A stretch of DNA of 64,000 bases from NCBI RefSeq assembly GCF_004087835.1, contig NZ_CP035119.1, forward strand, positions 2,046,001 through 2,110,000, given 5' to 3'. This document shows positions 1-8,443 of this stretch, one piece after another. The stretch is from Halorussus pelagicus. Its GTDB lineage: Archaea > Halobacteriota > Halobacteria > Halobacteriales > Haladaptataceae. Each line of letters opens with the position of its first letter. Positions within the stretch are counted from its first letter, which is position 1. The notes below the pieces were generated by a model, which was not told the DNA's origin, made no database searches, and was given only the letters and a program-made list of their open reading frames with translations. The position numbers and the translations under genes were made by a program.

Positions 1-557
1 CAAACCTCATCGTCCTCGAACGCGACTCGCCCGAGGTGCCCCAGACGCTGTTCGCCGACGACTTCGAGTGGATACTCGACCACGCGCCCTGCGACGTGCT
101 GGCGGTCGGCGGCCACGACCTCGGGTCGGTGAAGACGCTCGGCATCGTGACCGACAGAGGGCCGTACGACTCGCTGAAAGTCGGAGTCGCCAACGCGCTC
201 GCCAGCGAGACGGGCGCGATCATCGAACTGCTCTACCCCGTCTCGCCGGACGCCAGTCCGAAGCGCCGCGAAACGCTCCGGGATTACCACGACGAAATCG
301 CGTCGGTGTGTTCCGTGCCGGTCGAGTCCACGCTCGTGGAGTCGGACGGCGACACGCTGACCGACCTCACGAACGCGACCCGAGCGGTCGATCTCGTCGT
401 GGTCGGCGACGACGGCGGTCGAACCCGTCGGTCGCTGTTCCGGCGCGACCGCGACCAAATCGCCGACGAGACGGCGACGCCGTCGATTCAGATTCACGCT
501 CACGACTCCCGTCGACCGGGACTGTTCGGTCGATTGCTGGAACGGGTCGCGTTCTAA
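1..557 (+). CDS. Universal stress protein-like C-terminal part (5' end outside window)
   Basis: The frame is open from the first bases and has no start codon of its own, so this is the 3' part of a longer gene; a GTG at 36 lies inside it. About 184 residues are visible. They show an alternating beta/alpha pattern with the segments DVLAVGG, DLVVVGDDGG and a serine/arginine stretch, which resembles UspA-type nucleotide-binding domains. In haloarchaea such domains often form the cytoplasmic tail of amino-acid permeases, which would fit a truncated upstream part, but no transmembrane segment is visible here. The gene faces the GGGP synthase gene convergently with a 36 nt gap. Confidence 0.6.
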   Translation, partial: NLIVLERDSPEVPQTLFADDFEWILDHAPCDVLAVGGHDLGSVKTLGIVTDRGPYDSLKVGVANALASETGAIIELLYPVSPDASPKRRETLRDYHDEIASVCSVPVESTLVESDGDTLTDLTNATRAVDLVVVGDDGGRTRRSLFRRDRDQIADETATPSIQIHAHDSRRPGLFGRLLERVAF

Positions 558-593
558 ACTCCGAAGAGAACGAAACTGCCGTCGCCCGCCGAT

Positions 594-1316
594 TCAGACC
601 GACTCGGCGGTCGTCTTCTTGGCGTCCTTCGCGCCCTCGACGGTCTCGCGGACGGCCTCACAGCCCTCCTCGTGGACGAGATCGCCGACGACCACGGTAT
701 CCGCGTGTTCGGCCATCGTGCGGGCCGACTCGTAGTCGTGGATGCCGCCGCCGTAGAACAGCGTCGCCTCTTCGAGCGCGTCCGCGGCGGCCGCGACGAC
801 CTCGGGGTCGCCGAAGGTGCCCGAATACTCGATGTAGACGATTTCCTGCCCGAACATCTCCTCGGCGACTTCGGCGTAGGCCGCCACGTCCTCGGGGGTC
901 TGGTTGCAGTCGGCCTCGGTGAGTTCCGCGACGCTGGCGTCGGGGTTCATGATGATGTACGCCTCCGTCGTGGTGCGGTCCCAGTTCACCTCGTCCATCC
1001 GGACCCACTCTTTGTGCGCGCCGGTAATCCACGACACCGCCCCGGCGTTCAACACGACCGGCACGAGATAGCCGTCCAGCGCGTCGTCCTCGACGACGAC
1101 GGCGGGGTTGCTCGGTTCCTGATACAGCGGCACGTCGTACTTCGCGCAGGCGTCGATGACTCGCTGCATCTTCTCGGTGGTCATGTCGAGGGTGCCACCG
1201 ATTTCGAGGGCGTCGGTGCCGGTTCGGCATACGTCCTCGAAGGTTTCGCCCTCCACGAGCGTCTTGTCCGGGTCCAGTTTGACGATGTGGTCCCAGTCGG
1301 TCCACGAACTACTCAT
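594..1316 (-). CDS. Phosphoglycerol geranylgeranyltransferase (GGGP synthase)
   Basis: This 240-residue TIM-barrel enzyme of the PcrB/GGGPS family joins sn-glycerol-1-phosphate to geranylgeranyl diphosphate, the first ether bond of archaeal lipids. Family features seen are KLDPDK near residue 14, the ALEIGGT strand, the [10 protein letters not shown] loop, the YIEYSGTFG strand, and the phosphate-binding [12 protein letters not shown] loop near residue 189, followed by [14 protein letters not shown]. Length is normal for the family. The ATG at 1316 follows a short leader; the product is cytosolic or peripheral at the membrane. Confidence 0.93.
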   Translation of the reverse strand: MSSSWTDWDHIVKLDPDKTLVEGETFEDVCRTGTDALEIGGTLDMTTEKMQRVIDACAKYDVPLYQEPSNPAVVVEDDALDGYLVPVVLNAGAVSWITGAHKEWVRMDEVNWDRTTTEAYIIMNPDASVAELTEADCNQTPEDVAAYAEVAEEMFGQEIVYIEYSGTFGDPEVVAAAADALEEATLFYGGGIHDYESARTMAEHADTVVVGDLVHEEGCEAVRETVEGAKDAKKTTAESV

Positions 1317-1501
1317 TGTTGGTGTAAACCGTACTGGGTGCTAAAACCTCTTCGGAACCGACTCTCAAAGCAGACTAAATCGAGCAGGTCCGGCAGTCAA
1401 TACCTCGATAACCGCAGTAACGTTCGATGATCTGATGACCGAGCAAAGTGGAAATGGCGAACTCACAACTCGTCAACATATGATAGATATTATAACATGC
1501 G

Positions 1502-1509
1502 TTTTATTA
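1502..1509 (+). promoter_or_regulatory. TATA box of the cysteine-rich Tat protein gene
   Basis: TTTTATTA is centred about 27 nt upstream of the ATG at 1533 within an AT-rich stretch (1480-1530). This spacing suits a leaderless haloarchaeal transcript starting at the ATG. Confidence 0.6.
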
Positions 1510-1532
1510 GTCTGTAGTATGGATTAATTGAC

Positions 1533-1907
1533 ATGGGAAATGAGAAAATATCCCGTCGAGCAGTGTTGAACAATGCGGCGAAAGCAGGCGGAGTCGGAGC
1601 CGCAGTGTCGTTCGGAGCCATCGGGAGCGTTTCTGCGACTGGTGAAATAGAGAACGATTCTGTCGAGACACAGTGTGCTGACGGAGACTATACGGTTATC
1701 GACGAGTGTACCTGTGTGGACCTCAACAATCAGTGCGAGGACCCGCCAAACAGTCCAGCCCTTTACTATCAAGTCAACTGGGAAAAGCGCGAGTACTGCG
1801 ACGGTCAGACCGTCTGGTACGCCGCCAGTGCTAACTGTGGCTACACGGCCGACTGTTCGCTTCCCAAATGTAACTCAGACCAGAGTCGCCCCTGCGACGG
1901 CGTCTGA
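1533..1907 (+). CDS. Small cysteine-rich Tat-exported protein, function unknown
   Basis: The 124-residue product starts with a twin-arginine signal (SRRAVLNNAAKAGG, residues 7-20) and a hydrophobic stretch ending near SVSATG at residue 36. The mature part of about 88 residues has nine cysteines, including TQC, DECTC, NQC, REYC, ANC, ADC, PKC and RPC. That is very unusual for haloarchaeal proteins, which are generally cysteine-poor. The pattern suggests disulfides formed after folding in the cytoplasm, or a metal site. No family was recognised. Short exported cysteine-rich halophile peptides include halocin C8-type precursors, but the cysteine arrangement here does not obviously match. AT-rich upstream DNA and a strong TATA box indicate its own promoter. 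Confidence 0.8.
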   Translation: MGNEKISRRAVLNNAAKAGGVGAAVSFGAIGSVSATGEIENDSVETQCADGDYTVIDECTCVDLNNQCEDPPNSPALYYQVNWEKREYCDGQTVWYAASANCGYTADCSLPKCNSDQSRPCDGV

Positions 1908-1977
1908 GAACGGTCTGGACGCAGTATTTTGCCGAAGAGAGTGAGACGTGACGAGCTCTCGGCTTTCCGATTATCTA

Positions 1978-4900
1978 TTAGTCCGCCTTCGCCTGCCAGC
2001 CGCGAAGTCGGTCCTCGCTCACGCCCTGCACTTGCGAGGCCACGCGCTCAACTTCGGCGTCTTTCAGGTCCTCGATGCTCTCGATACCGGCCTCCGAGAG
2101 CTTTTCGGCGGTCTTCGACCCGATGCCGTCGAGCGATTCGAGGTCGCTTCCCGACTCGCTCTCGCGGGCTTGGAACTCCCGATAGTTGCAGATGGGACAG
2201 CCCAGTTCCCACGGTTCGTCGCCGCTGTGTACCACCAACTCCGGCAGGTCGTGTTCCTCACACCGCTCGTCCGTGACCTCGATGTCGCCCCGGCGCGGGA
2301 GCGGGAGCGAGTAGTCACAGTCGGGATACCGGGTACAGCCCACGAGCCGCGAGCCGTTCTGGAGGTGCTTTATCGCCAACTCGCCACCGTCCTCGTCGGC
2401 GGTGTCACCGCCTTCGTCTCGTTGCTCCTCCGGCCCAACGCCCTCGCCGCACTCCGGACAGACGCCAATCACCTTGTCCTCCTGCTCGTCGGCCTCCTCG
2501 GCCTTGCAGAGCGGACACCCGTGGACGAACGTCTGGCGACCAGCGAGCATCTTGACGTGGCGCAGGCCGTGGTCCCCACACTCCTCGTCCAAAATCAGGG
2601 GCTTGCCCGTGTTCGGGAGCGGCAGAGTGTACTCGCAGTCGGGGTAGCCGTCGCAACCCACGAAGTGCGACCCGTTCCGGCTCTGGCGCACCAGCAGTTC
2701 GTGGTCCGACTCGGGACAGGGACCGAGTTTCTTGTCGGCCTTCAGCGACTCCTGTAGCAGGTCGCCGACCTCCTCGCGCGACTCGCGCAACTCGGCGAAC
2801 ACCTGCTCCAGATACTCGCGGGACTCGTCTGCTACCTCGCTCAGGTCGGCCTCGCCCTCCGCGATGGCGGTCATGTCCTCCTCCAACTCGCGGGTCATCT
2901 CCTCGCTGACCACCAACTCCGCGAACTCCTCGGCCGCCGTGACGACGGCGTCGGCCAACTGGGTCGGCCGCGGCGGATCGCTCTCGATGTAACCGCGGTC
3001 GTAGAGCTTTTCGATGGTATTGTGTCGGGTCGAGTTGTGGACGATAACGCCGCCTTCGACCGCGAAGTTCGGTGCAGTCTCGTCGATGGTGAGGTCGTAC
3101 ACCCGTCCGTCGTAGTCGCGCGCTTCGACGTTCGTGACGGTAACGGTCGCCGGTCGCCGCTGTATCGTCGCGTAAATCGAATGCTCGAAGTCGGCTGCGG
3201 AGTAGTGGAAGCTTCGGTTCCCATCGCGGCTACGATTGCTTCCGTCGATTCGGGTCTCGATGTGGCCTTCCTCGTCGAGTTCACTGAGGGCGGTCCGGAC
3301 CACGGCCACCGACTCGTTTAACGACTCGCTAAGTTCTTCCGAGGTCATCTCGTCTACTGCGAGCGCTTCGAGTACGCGAGCCTTCCGTCGCATGACTGGG
3401 TAGCTGTCGAGTCGGTCGAGACCCCGATAGAACTTCTCGTCCGCGGCAATCGGAATCTCGTCGAGGAATCGCTCCAGATTCCGACGACCGCGAACGTAGA
3501 GCTTGTGCTGACTCTCGTTCAGCATCGCATCTATTCTCATCCCGTCGAGCATCGTAGAGACGCTGCGCAGGAGTTCGTGGTCGGTGTTGGAGATGAATGC
3601 CTTCCCGTCCGTCGAGATGTGGCCTTCGTCGTCGAACAGCGCGCCGACGAACGCCGGACGGAGTGCTTTCGGTACGCGGGGGCAACCGTCCTCCGTGACC
3701 GCATCGAGAACGAACCGAATAACTCGGCCGAGTGCTACGGGGAGCTGAACCTGATACTTCTGCTTGTGGTGGTCTTTACGCCCCGGTCTTTCCGTCACGT
3801 TCGGGTCGAAGCCGAAGACGGATTCGATGTCGGAGGCGAACCGCTCAATGAGCCGTCGGTCCGTGTTGTGATACCGGACATCCACCGTGTTCTCCGCTTC
3901 GTTGACGTGAACCGACCCGTCGCCGAGAAGATTCCCGAGTATCCTCGCTAGCTCCGGACTCCACTGAAGCGGGAACGGATTCGAAAACGTGGCGTCGTAG
4001 TTCAGCCCGTGGAGTTCGTCCGGTCGAATTCCGAGTTCGCCGAGAATCCACGCCGGAACGTCCTTGTCGTCGTTCTCGAAGTGCGAAATCTGGGCTCGGT
4101 ACGTTCCGATTCGGTCGGCGAGTTCCTGCTGAGTCGCGTCGCTCTCCCGACGATACTCTGCGAGTGCTTCGTTGCAGTCCACGCCGTAGAGTTTCGACGA
4201 TATGTCGCAGGAGGACACGAACTCTTCCCACGTCGCTACTATCCCCTCGCACTCGTCGGGTACCGCTGGGATTTGGCGCGACGCTATCAACTCGTCACCG
4301 TCACTGAGTTCTGCAACGGGAACGACCTGAATCTCTCCGTCGATTCGGGCGTACACCGGGTGGTCGTCGGTCGCCGAGAATCGCCCGGCAGTGGTCGTCA
4401 CCTCGAAGACGCGTTCGTCGGTCTCCATCGGACGAGCGCTCACCAACGTCTTCTCTCGCTCGGTCAGCCGTTCGGTACGTTCGTTTAGAGAGAGGACGGT
4501 CGGCCCGTCGTCGGTGACGGCGATGTCGGTATCTCCGTCGGCCATCACCACTTGGCCCTGCTCGAAGACTTCGGCTATCGGCTTTCGTTCGATGTCGTCG
4601 CCATCCTCGACGAGTACCTCGGTGTCTCCGGTCAGGCATTTCGTCCCAATCCCCATCTTCTCCATCGTCTCGATAAGCCGCGACTGGCCGTATCGGCGGG
4701 GCGGTTGGGTCTGCTTGTCCTCGATGCGGGCCGCTGTGACCGCCAACTCCTCGCCCTCGGTCACGTCCGGCACGTAGTTCTCGGAGGTGTTGAAGTAGGG
4801 GTAGACCGCGTGGTAGCCTTCTTCGAGGAGGCGCTTGCCGTTGGCCTTGAGTGTGTGGTCGCCCACGCCCGCGACGACTTTGAGGTGTTCCCACGTCGCG

Positions 4901-6150
4901 GACTCGGCGACGGTGGCGAAGAAGCGCCGGACGACGAGTTCGTAGATTTCCCACTCGTCGTCGCTCAGTTCGCCCTTCGCGGGGATGTCCTCTGTCGGGT
5001 GAATCGGCGGGTGGTCGGTGGTCTCCTCGTCGCCCTCGGTCGGTTCCAACTCGTCGAGGTCGAGCAGGTCGTCGGCGTCGTCGCCGAAGTGGTAGTCGCC
5101 CGAGAAGGCGTCGAGCAGTTCCTCGGGGTCCAAGTCGTCGGGGTAGACCGTGTTGTCGGTCCGGGGGTAGGTCATGTACCCCGCGGTGTAGAGGTCTTCG
5201 GCGATGCTCATCGCCTGCTGGGCGGAGTAGCCCAGACTCCCCGCCGCGCGAATGAACTGCGTGGTGTTGAACGGCGCGGGCGGGTCGTCGGTTCGAGTGC
5301 GCCGGTTGACGCGCTCGACGGTCGCCGCCGCGGCCGACTCCAGCGCCTCGAAGACGGCCTCCGCGGTGTCCTCGTCCCAGACGCGTTCGGCCTCGTTGTC
5401 GTCCTCGTCGCGGTAGAAATACTGCGCTTCGAACTCGACGACCTCCTCGTCCTCGCCGTCCTCGCTGTCGCTCTCTTTCAGCAGATCGGCGAACAGTTCC
5501 CAGTAGTCCTCGGGGTCGAACGCCTCGATTTCGCGCTCGCGGTCCACGATGAGTTTGAGCGTGGGCGACTGCACCCGACCGACCGAGATGAAGTCCTCGC
5601 CCAGTTGACGCGAGGAGAGCGAGAGGAACCGGGTGAGCGCCGCGCCCCAGATGAGGTCTATCTCCTGTCGGGCCTCGCCCGCGGCGGCCAAGTCGAAGTC
5701 CAACTCGTCGGGGTTCTCGAAGGCGCTCGTGACTTCGTTGTCCGTAATGGAGGAGAATCGGACCCGGCGAATCGGGACCTCCTCGTTCACCTCGCGGACG
5801 AGTTCCCACGCCTCCTTGCCAATGAGTTCGCCCTCGCGGTCGTAGTCGGTCGCAATCGTCACGGTGTCGGCCTTCCGGGCCAGCAGGCGAAGCGTCGAGA
5901 CGATGTTCTCCTTCGTGGCCTTCTTCTCGATTGGCGCGTCGATGAGTTCGACGGGTTCCACGTCGCGCCAGTCGTTGTACTCGTCGGGGAAGTCCACGCC
6001 GACGACGTGGCCCGAGAGACCGATACAGCGGCGGCCGCCCCACTTGTAGACGTTGACGCCGTTCTTGCGCTCGGCCTCGGCCGACTCGCCGCTCAGAATA
6101 TCGGCGATGCGTCTGGCCGCGTTGTCCTTCTCGGTGATTATCAGCTCCAT
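1978..6150 (-). CDS. topA: DNA topoisomerase I (TopA), intein-containing precursor
   Basis: Type IA topoisomerase, which relaxes negatively supercoiled DNA through a 5'-phosphotyrosine intermediate. The TOPRIM domain is at the N terminus, with TEK at residues 6-8 and the metal-binding DYDREGE at 102-108. The catalytic tyrosine is Y328 in MTYPRTD. A 535-residue intein (residues 505-1039) interrupts the conserved MGIGTK/STRHNTIE motif, which corresponds to GIGRPSTYA in bacterial TopA. The ligated extein would be 855 residues. The C terminus has repeated four-cysteine zinc ribbons (for example CPESD..VGCDGYPDCEY and CPECGEG..GCTRYPDCDY) and a final helix-hairpin-helix (LDGIGSKTAEKLSEAGI). Activity requires splicing out the intein. 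A strong Shine-Dalgarno just upstream supports the start at 6150. Confidence 0.95.
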   Translation of the reverse strand: MELIITEKDNAARRIADILSGESAEAERKNGVNVYKWGGRRCIGLSGHVVGVDFPDEYNDWRDVEPVELIDAPIEKKATKENIVSTLRLLARKADTVTIATDYDREGELIGKEAWELVREVNEEVPIRRVRFSSITDNEVTSAFENPDELDFDLAAAGEARQEIDLIWGAALTRFLSLSSRQLGEDFISVGRVQSPTLKLIVDREREIEAFDPEDYWELFADLLKESDSEDGEDEEVVEFEAQYFYRDEDDNEAERVWDEDTAEAVFEALESAAAATVERVNRRTRTDDPPAPFNTTQFIRAAGSLGYSAQQAMSIAEDLYTAGYMTYPRTDNTVYPDDLDPEELLDAFSGDYHFGDDADDLLDLDELEPTEGDEETTDHPPIHPTEDIPAKGELSDDEWEIYELVVRRFFATVAESATWEHLKVVAGVGDHTLKANGKRLLEEGYHAVYPYFNTSENYVPDVTEGEELAVTAARIEDKQTQPPRRYGQSRLIETMEKMGIGTKCLTGDTEVLVEDGDDIERKPIAEVFEQGQVVMADGDTDIAVTDDGPTVLSLNERTERLTEREKTLVSARPMETDERVFEVTTTAGRFSATDDHPVYARIDGEIQVVPVAELSDGDELIASRQIPAVPDECEGIVATWEEFVSSCDISSKLYGVDCNEALAEYRRESDATQQELADRIGTYRAQISHFENDDKDVPAWILGELGIRPDELHGLNYDATFSNPFPLQWSPELARILGNLLGDGSVHVNEAENTVDVRYHNTDRRLIERFASDIESVFGFDPNVTERPGRKDHHKQKYQVQLPVALGRVIRFVLDAVTEDGCPRVPKALRPAFVGALFDDEGHISTDGKAFISNTDHELLRSVSTMLDGMRIDAMLNESQHKLYVRGRRNLERFLDEIPIAADEKFYRGLDRLDSYPVMRRKARVLEALAVDEMTSEELSESLNESVAVVRTALSELDEEGHIETRIDGSNRSRDGNRSFHYSAADFEHSIYATIQRRPATVTVTNVEARDYDGRVYDLTIDETAPNFAVEGGVIVHNSTRHNTIEKLYDRGYIESDPPRPTQLADAVVTAAEEFAELVVSEEMTRELEEDMTAIAEGEADLSEVADESREYLEQVFAELRESREEVGDLLQESLKADKKLGPCPESDHELLVRQSRNGSHFVGCDGYPDCEYTLPLPNTGKPLILDEECGDHGLRHVKMLAGRQTFVHGCPLCKAEEADEQEDKVIGVCPECGEGVGPEEQRDEGGDTADEDGGELAIKHLQNGSRLVGCTRYPDCDYSLPLPRRGDIEVTDERCEEHDLPELVVHSGDEPWELGCPICNYREFQARESESGSDLESLDGIGSKTAEKLSEAGIESIEDLKDAEVERVASQVQGVSEDRLRGWQAKAD
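3034..4638 (-). mobile_element. Intein with LAGLIDADG homing endonuclease inside TopA
   Basis: The element is in frame from Cys505 to Asn1039 of the precursor. Splicing blocks seen are the N-terminal CLTGDTEVLV (Cys1 nucleophile), block B with DDHPV near 595, and the C-terminal VYDLTIDETAPNFAVEGG ending in VIVHN with Ser as the +1 residue. Two LAGLIDADG-like helices, ILGNLLGDG (736-744) and FVGALFDDEG (834-843), mark the homing endonuclease, and both keep an acidic residue. Two extra segments look like DNA-binding helix-turn-helices: an XRE-like one near 662-705 (TQQELADRIGTYRAQISHFE) and a winged-helix-like one near 918-982 (TSEELSESLNESVAVVRTAL). All splicing residues appear intact, so it is probably active in splicing. 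Confidence 0.93.
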
Positions 6151-6153
6151 GCC

Positions 6154-6161
6154 TCACCTCC
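6154..6161 (-). promoter_or_regulatory. Shine-Dalgarno of topA
   Basis: On the minus strand GGAGGTGA lies three bases before the ATG at 6150. This fixes the topA start and indicates a leadered transcript, unlike the leaderless promoters elsewhere in the window. Confidence 0.6.
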
Positions 6162-6305
6162 GGCCTCGGTGGAGTGCCCGGCCTGCGGGGGTCGCTCTCG
6201 GGGGCGTCGCCCGCCGCTCGGGGGTCGCTCGTCGTCCATCGTGTCCCCGCTAGGACAAGTGAATTGGTAAAGCTTTCGCCGCGAAAATCGCCAGAGGGCG
6301 GCGGC

Positions 6306-6566
6306 TCAAGGCGCGTACGCGTCGGACGGGTGCGTGCGAGGACGAGTGCGCGGGCACGCAAGGTTCATCGTCTTCGGGCGACGTTCGATTTCGTAGTAGT
6401 CGTCCTCCGGTCTCGCGCGGTAAACAAAAAGGTCGATGACACCGGGCAATTGGCCGCCGTCCCCGTCAACGCCGTAGGCGTCCCACGTCGCGGGCATGAA
6501 CTGCATCGACCCGCACGCGCCCGCGCCGGTCGCCCCGGTTTTCTTGAGAGCGTCGCGTCGTGATGG
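6306..6566 (-). pseudogene. Fragment resembling a lytic transglycosylase (SLT) domain
   Basis: Read from the minus strand, this frame gives KKTGATGAGACGSMQFMPAT, then WDAYGVDGDGG, which closely matches the core of bacterial and phage SLT-type transglycosylases (G-x-MQFMP-x-TW-x-x-YGVDGDG). After DGDGG the similarity ends and the frame runs into QLPGVIDLFVYRARPEDDYY and then an arginine/proline-rich tail. The only in-frame ATGs lie inside the motif (6504-6506 and shortly after), so no complete catalytic domain exists; the family's catalytic Glu would lie upstream and is absent. The segment SRRDALKKTGATGAGA just before it also looks like a Tat signal. Halophilic archaea lack peptidoglycan, so this is most simply a broken remnant of a transferred or viral gene. 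Chance resemblance in GC-rich DNA is possible. Confidence 0.4.
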
Positions 6567-6876
6567 TATGGCACACTTTCTATTTAATATATAACTAAGA
6601 TTTTAATATTCTTTAAAGTAATAAATAGCGAGTCTCCTCGACGGAAACACCGACGGCGAGAAGGCTCTCCCAAATTTCGACAGCGGACGACCTCACGAAG
6701 GTTTATCTCTGAAAACGGGACCAACCCCTCCCATGACCTGACGACCGCCGCGAGGGCGTCGAGGCGAGAGCGCGGTGCGCCCCTCGCGGATGCAAACCGG
6801 TACAAAATCGAATCGTAATCACGCACCGCCTGCTCGCCTTCTCTCTCCCGACACTTCTCAATCGTCGCTTGCGGGC
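6567..6876. other. Intergenic region with an AT-rich segment between topA and gatB
   Basis: About 310 nt without a convincing gene. Positions 6580-6630 are strikingly AT-rich (tatttaatatataac and ttctttaaagtaataaat), next to the transglycosylase-like fragment. The remainder is ordinary GC-rich DNA downstream of gatB. An 80-codon minus-strand frame here has arginine/serine-rich composition unlike haloarchaeal proteins and was not accepted. Confidence 0.5.
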
Positions 6877-8364
6877 CTACTCGTCCAGTCGCTCGCGGAG
6901 CAGTTGGTTCACCGAACCGGGGTCGGCGCTCCCACCGGTCTTCTGCATGACCTGCCCGACGAGGAAGTTGAGCGCGCCGCCTTCGCCGGTGTGGTAGTCC
7001 TCGACTGCGTCGGGGTTCTCCTCGATGGCCTCCTCGACCGCACCCTCGACTGCGCCCTCGTCAGCCTTGCCGAGACCTTCGCGGTCGATGACCGTCTCGG
7101 GGTCCTCGCCCTCGTCGAGCATGTCGCGCAGGACGACCTCCTCGGCGTTTTTCGTCGTAATCTCGTCGTCGGCGACCAACTCGATGAGGTGCATGAACTC
7201 GTCGAGGCGACCCTCCACGTCCGTAATCGCCATGTCGCGGTAGTTGAGTTCGCCCAGCAGGTTGTCGGCGACCCACGTCGCCGCGAGGTCGGGGTCGTAC
7301 TCGCTGGCCACGTCCTCGTAGAAGTCCGCGACCTGCTTCGTGGAGGTGAGTTTGCTCGCGGCCTCCTCGCTCAGGCCGTACTCGTCGCCGAATCGCTCGC
7401 GCCGAGCGTCGGGGAGTTCCGGGATGTCCAACTTCTGCTTCCAGTCGCTGACCCGGAGCGGCGGCAGGTCGGCCTCTCGGAAGTAGCGGTAATCCTTCTC
7501 CGCTTCCTTCGAGCGCATCGAGACGGTGACGCCTCGGCCCTCGTCCCAGTGGCGAGTCTCCTGCTGGATTTCCCGGCCGCGCTTGACCGAGTTCTTCTGG
7601 CGAGTCGCCTCGTAGGCCAGTGCCTTCTCCGCGCCCTTGTGGCTGGAGATGTTCTTGACCTCGGTCCGGTTGGCGGCTTCGAGCGCCTCGTCGCTGATGT
7701 CGCCGTCTTCGCCGATTTCCTCGGCGGGGACCACGCTGAGGTTGGCGTCGATGCGGAGGCTCCCGTCGCGCTGGCTGTCAAACACGCCGAGGTATTCGAG
7801 GACTTCCTCCAACTTTGCGAGGAAGGCCCGGACTTCCTCGGCCCCGCGGAAGTCGGGGTCTGTCACGATTTCCATCAGGGGGACGCCAGCGCGGTTGTAG
7901 TTGACCAGCGTGTAGTCCGCGCGGTCGATGGCCCCGCCCTCGTGCTGGAGGCTTCCGGGGTCCTCTTCTAAGTGCGCGCGCTGGATGCCCACGGTGCGGC
8001 GCTCGCCGTCCACTTCCACGTTGAGTTCGCCGTCCTGACAGACCGGCGCGTCGTACTGGGTTATCTGGAACCCCTTCAGCAGGTCGGGGTAGAAGTAGTT
8101 CTTCCGGTGGAACGTCGTCTCCTCGGGAATGTCGGCGTCGATGGCCTTCCCGACCTTGACTGCCGACTCGACGGCGGCCTCGTTCAACACCGGGAGCGCA
8201 CCCGGCAGACCGAGACACACCGGGCAGGTGTGGGTGTTCGGTTCGGCGTCGGCCACGTCGGTCGAACAGCCGCAGAAAATCTTCGTCTCCGTCTCCAGTT
8301 GAACGTGGACCTCCAGTCCGATGACGACCGCGAGGTCCTCCTGCTGGATAGCCTGTGCAGTCAT
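6877..8364 (-). CDS. gatB: Asp-tRNA(Asn)/Glu-tRNA(Gln) amidotransferase subunit B
   Basis: GatB binds the mischarged tRNA and carries the kinase and transamidation site of GatCAB, producing Gln-tRNA or Asn-tRNA. Family signatures are VIGLEVHVQLET at residue 14, the CGCSTD..HTCPVCLGLPG zinc-binding cysteines, FHRKNYFYPDLLKGFQITQY, LEEDPGSLQH, DYNRAG-type VNYNRAGVPLMEIVTDPD, and a C-terminal YqeY-like helical domain ending LLRERLDE. The 495-residue length is normal. The ATG at 8364 (MTAQAIQQEDLAVVIG) was chosen because the upstream extension has no family similarity. gatA and gatC are not in the window. Confidence 0.95.
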   Translation of the reverse strand: MTAQAIQQEDLAVVIGLEVHVQLETETKIFCGCSTDVADAEPNTHTCPVCLGLPGALPVLNEAAVESAVKVGKAIDADIPEETTFHRKNYFYPDLLKGFQITQYDAPVCQDGELNVEVDGERRTVGIQRAHLEEDPGSLQHEGGAIDRADYTLVNYNRAGVPLMEIVTDPDFRGAEEVRAFLAKLEEVLEYLGVFDSQRDGSLRIDANLSVVPAEEIGEDGDISDEALEAANRTEVKNISSHKGAEKALAYEATRQKNSVKRGREIQQETRHWDEGRGVTVSMRSKEAEKDYRYFREADLPPLRVSDWKQKLDIPELPDARRERFGDEYGLSEEAASKLTSTKQVADFYEDVASEYDPDLAATWVADNLLGELNYRDMAITDVEGRLDEFMHLIELVADDEITTKNAEEVVLRDMLDEGEDPETVIDREGLGKADEGAVEGAVEEAIEENPDAVEDYHTGEGGALNFLVGQVMQKTGGSADPGSVNQLLRERLDE

Positions 8365-8443
8365 TACCCGCCAGTTTGCGGCCGGGCCGCTAAAGACTAA
8401 CGAACGAAGGTTCATTACCCCGGAGTGAGCAAGTGCAGGAAAC

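Noticed and set aside
4552-6270. Long plus-strand frame of 572 codons antisense to topA
   Set aside because: It mirrors topA codon structure in GC-rich DNA; the minus strand has clear TopA domains and a splicing intein.
6584-6826. 80-codon minus-strand frame upstream of topA
   Set aside because: Arg/Ser-rich composition unlike haloarchaeal proteins, and overlaps AT-rich noncoding DNA with no TATA at the right spacing.
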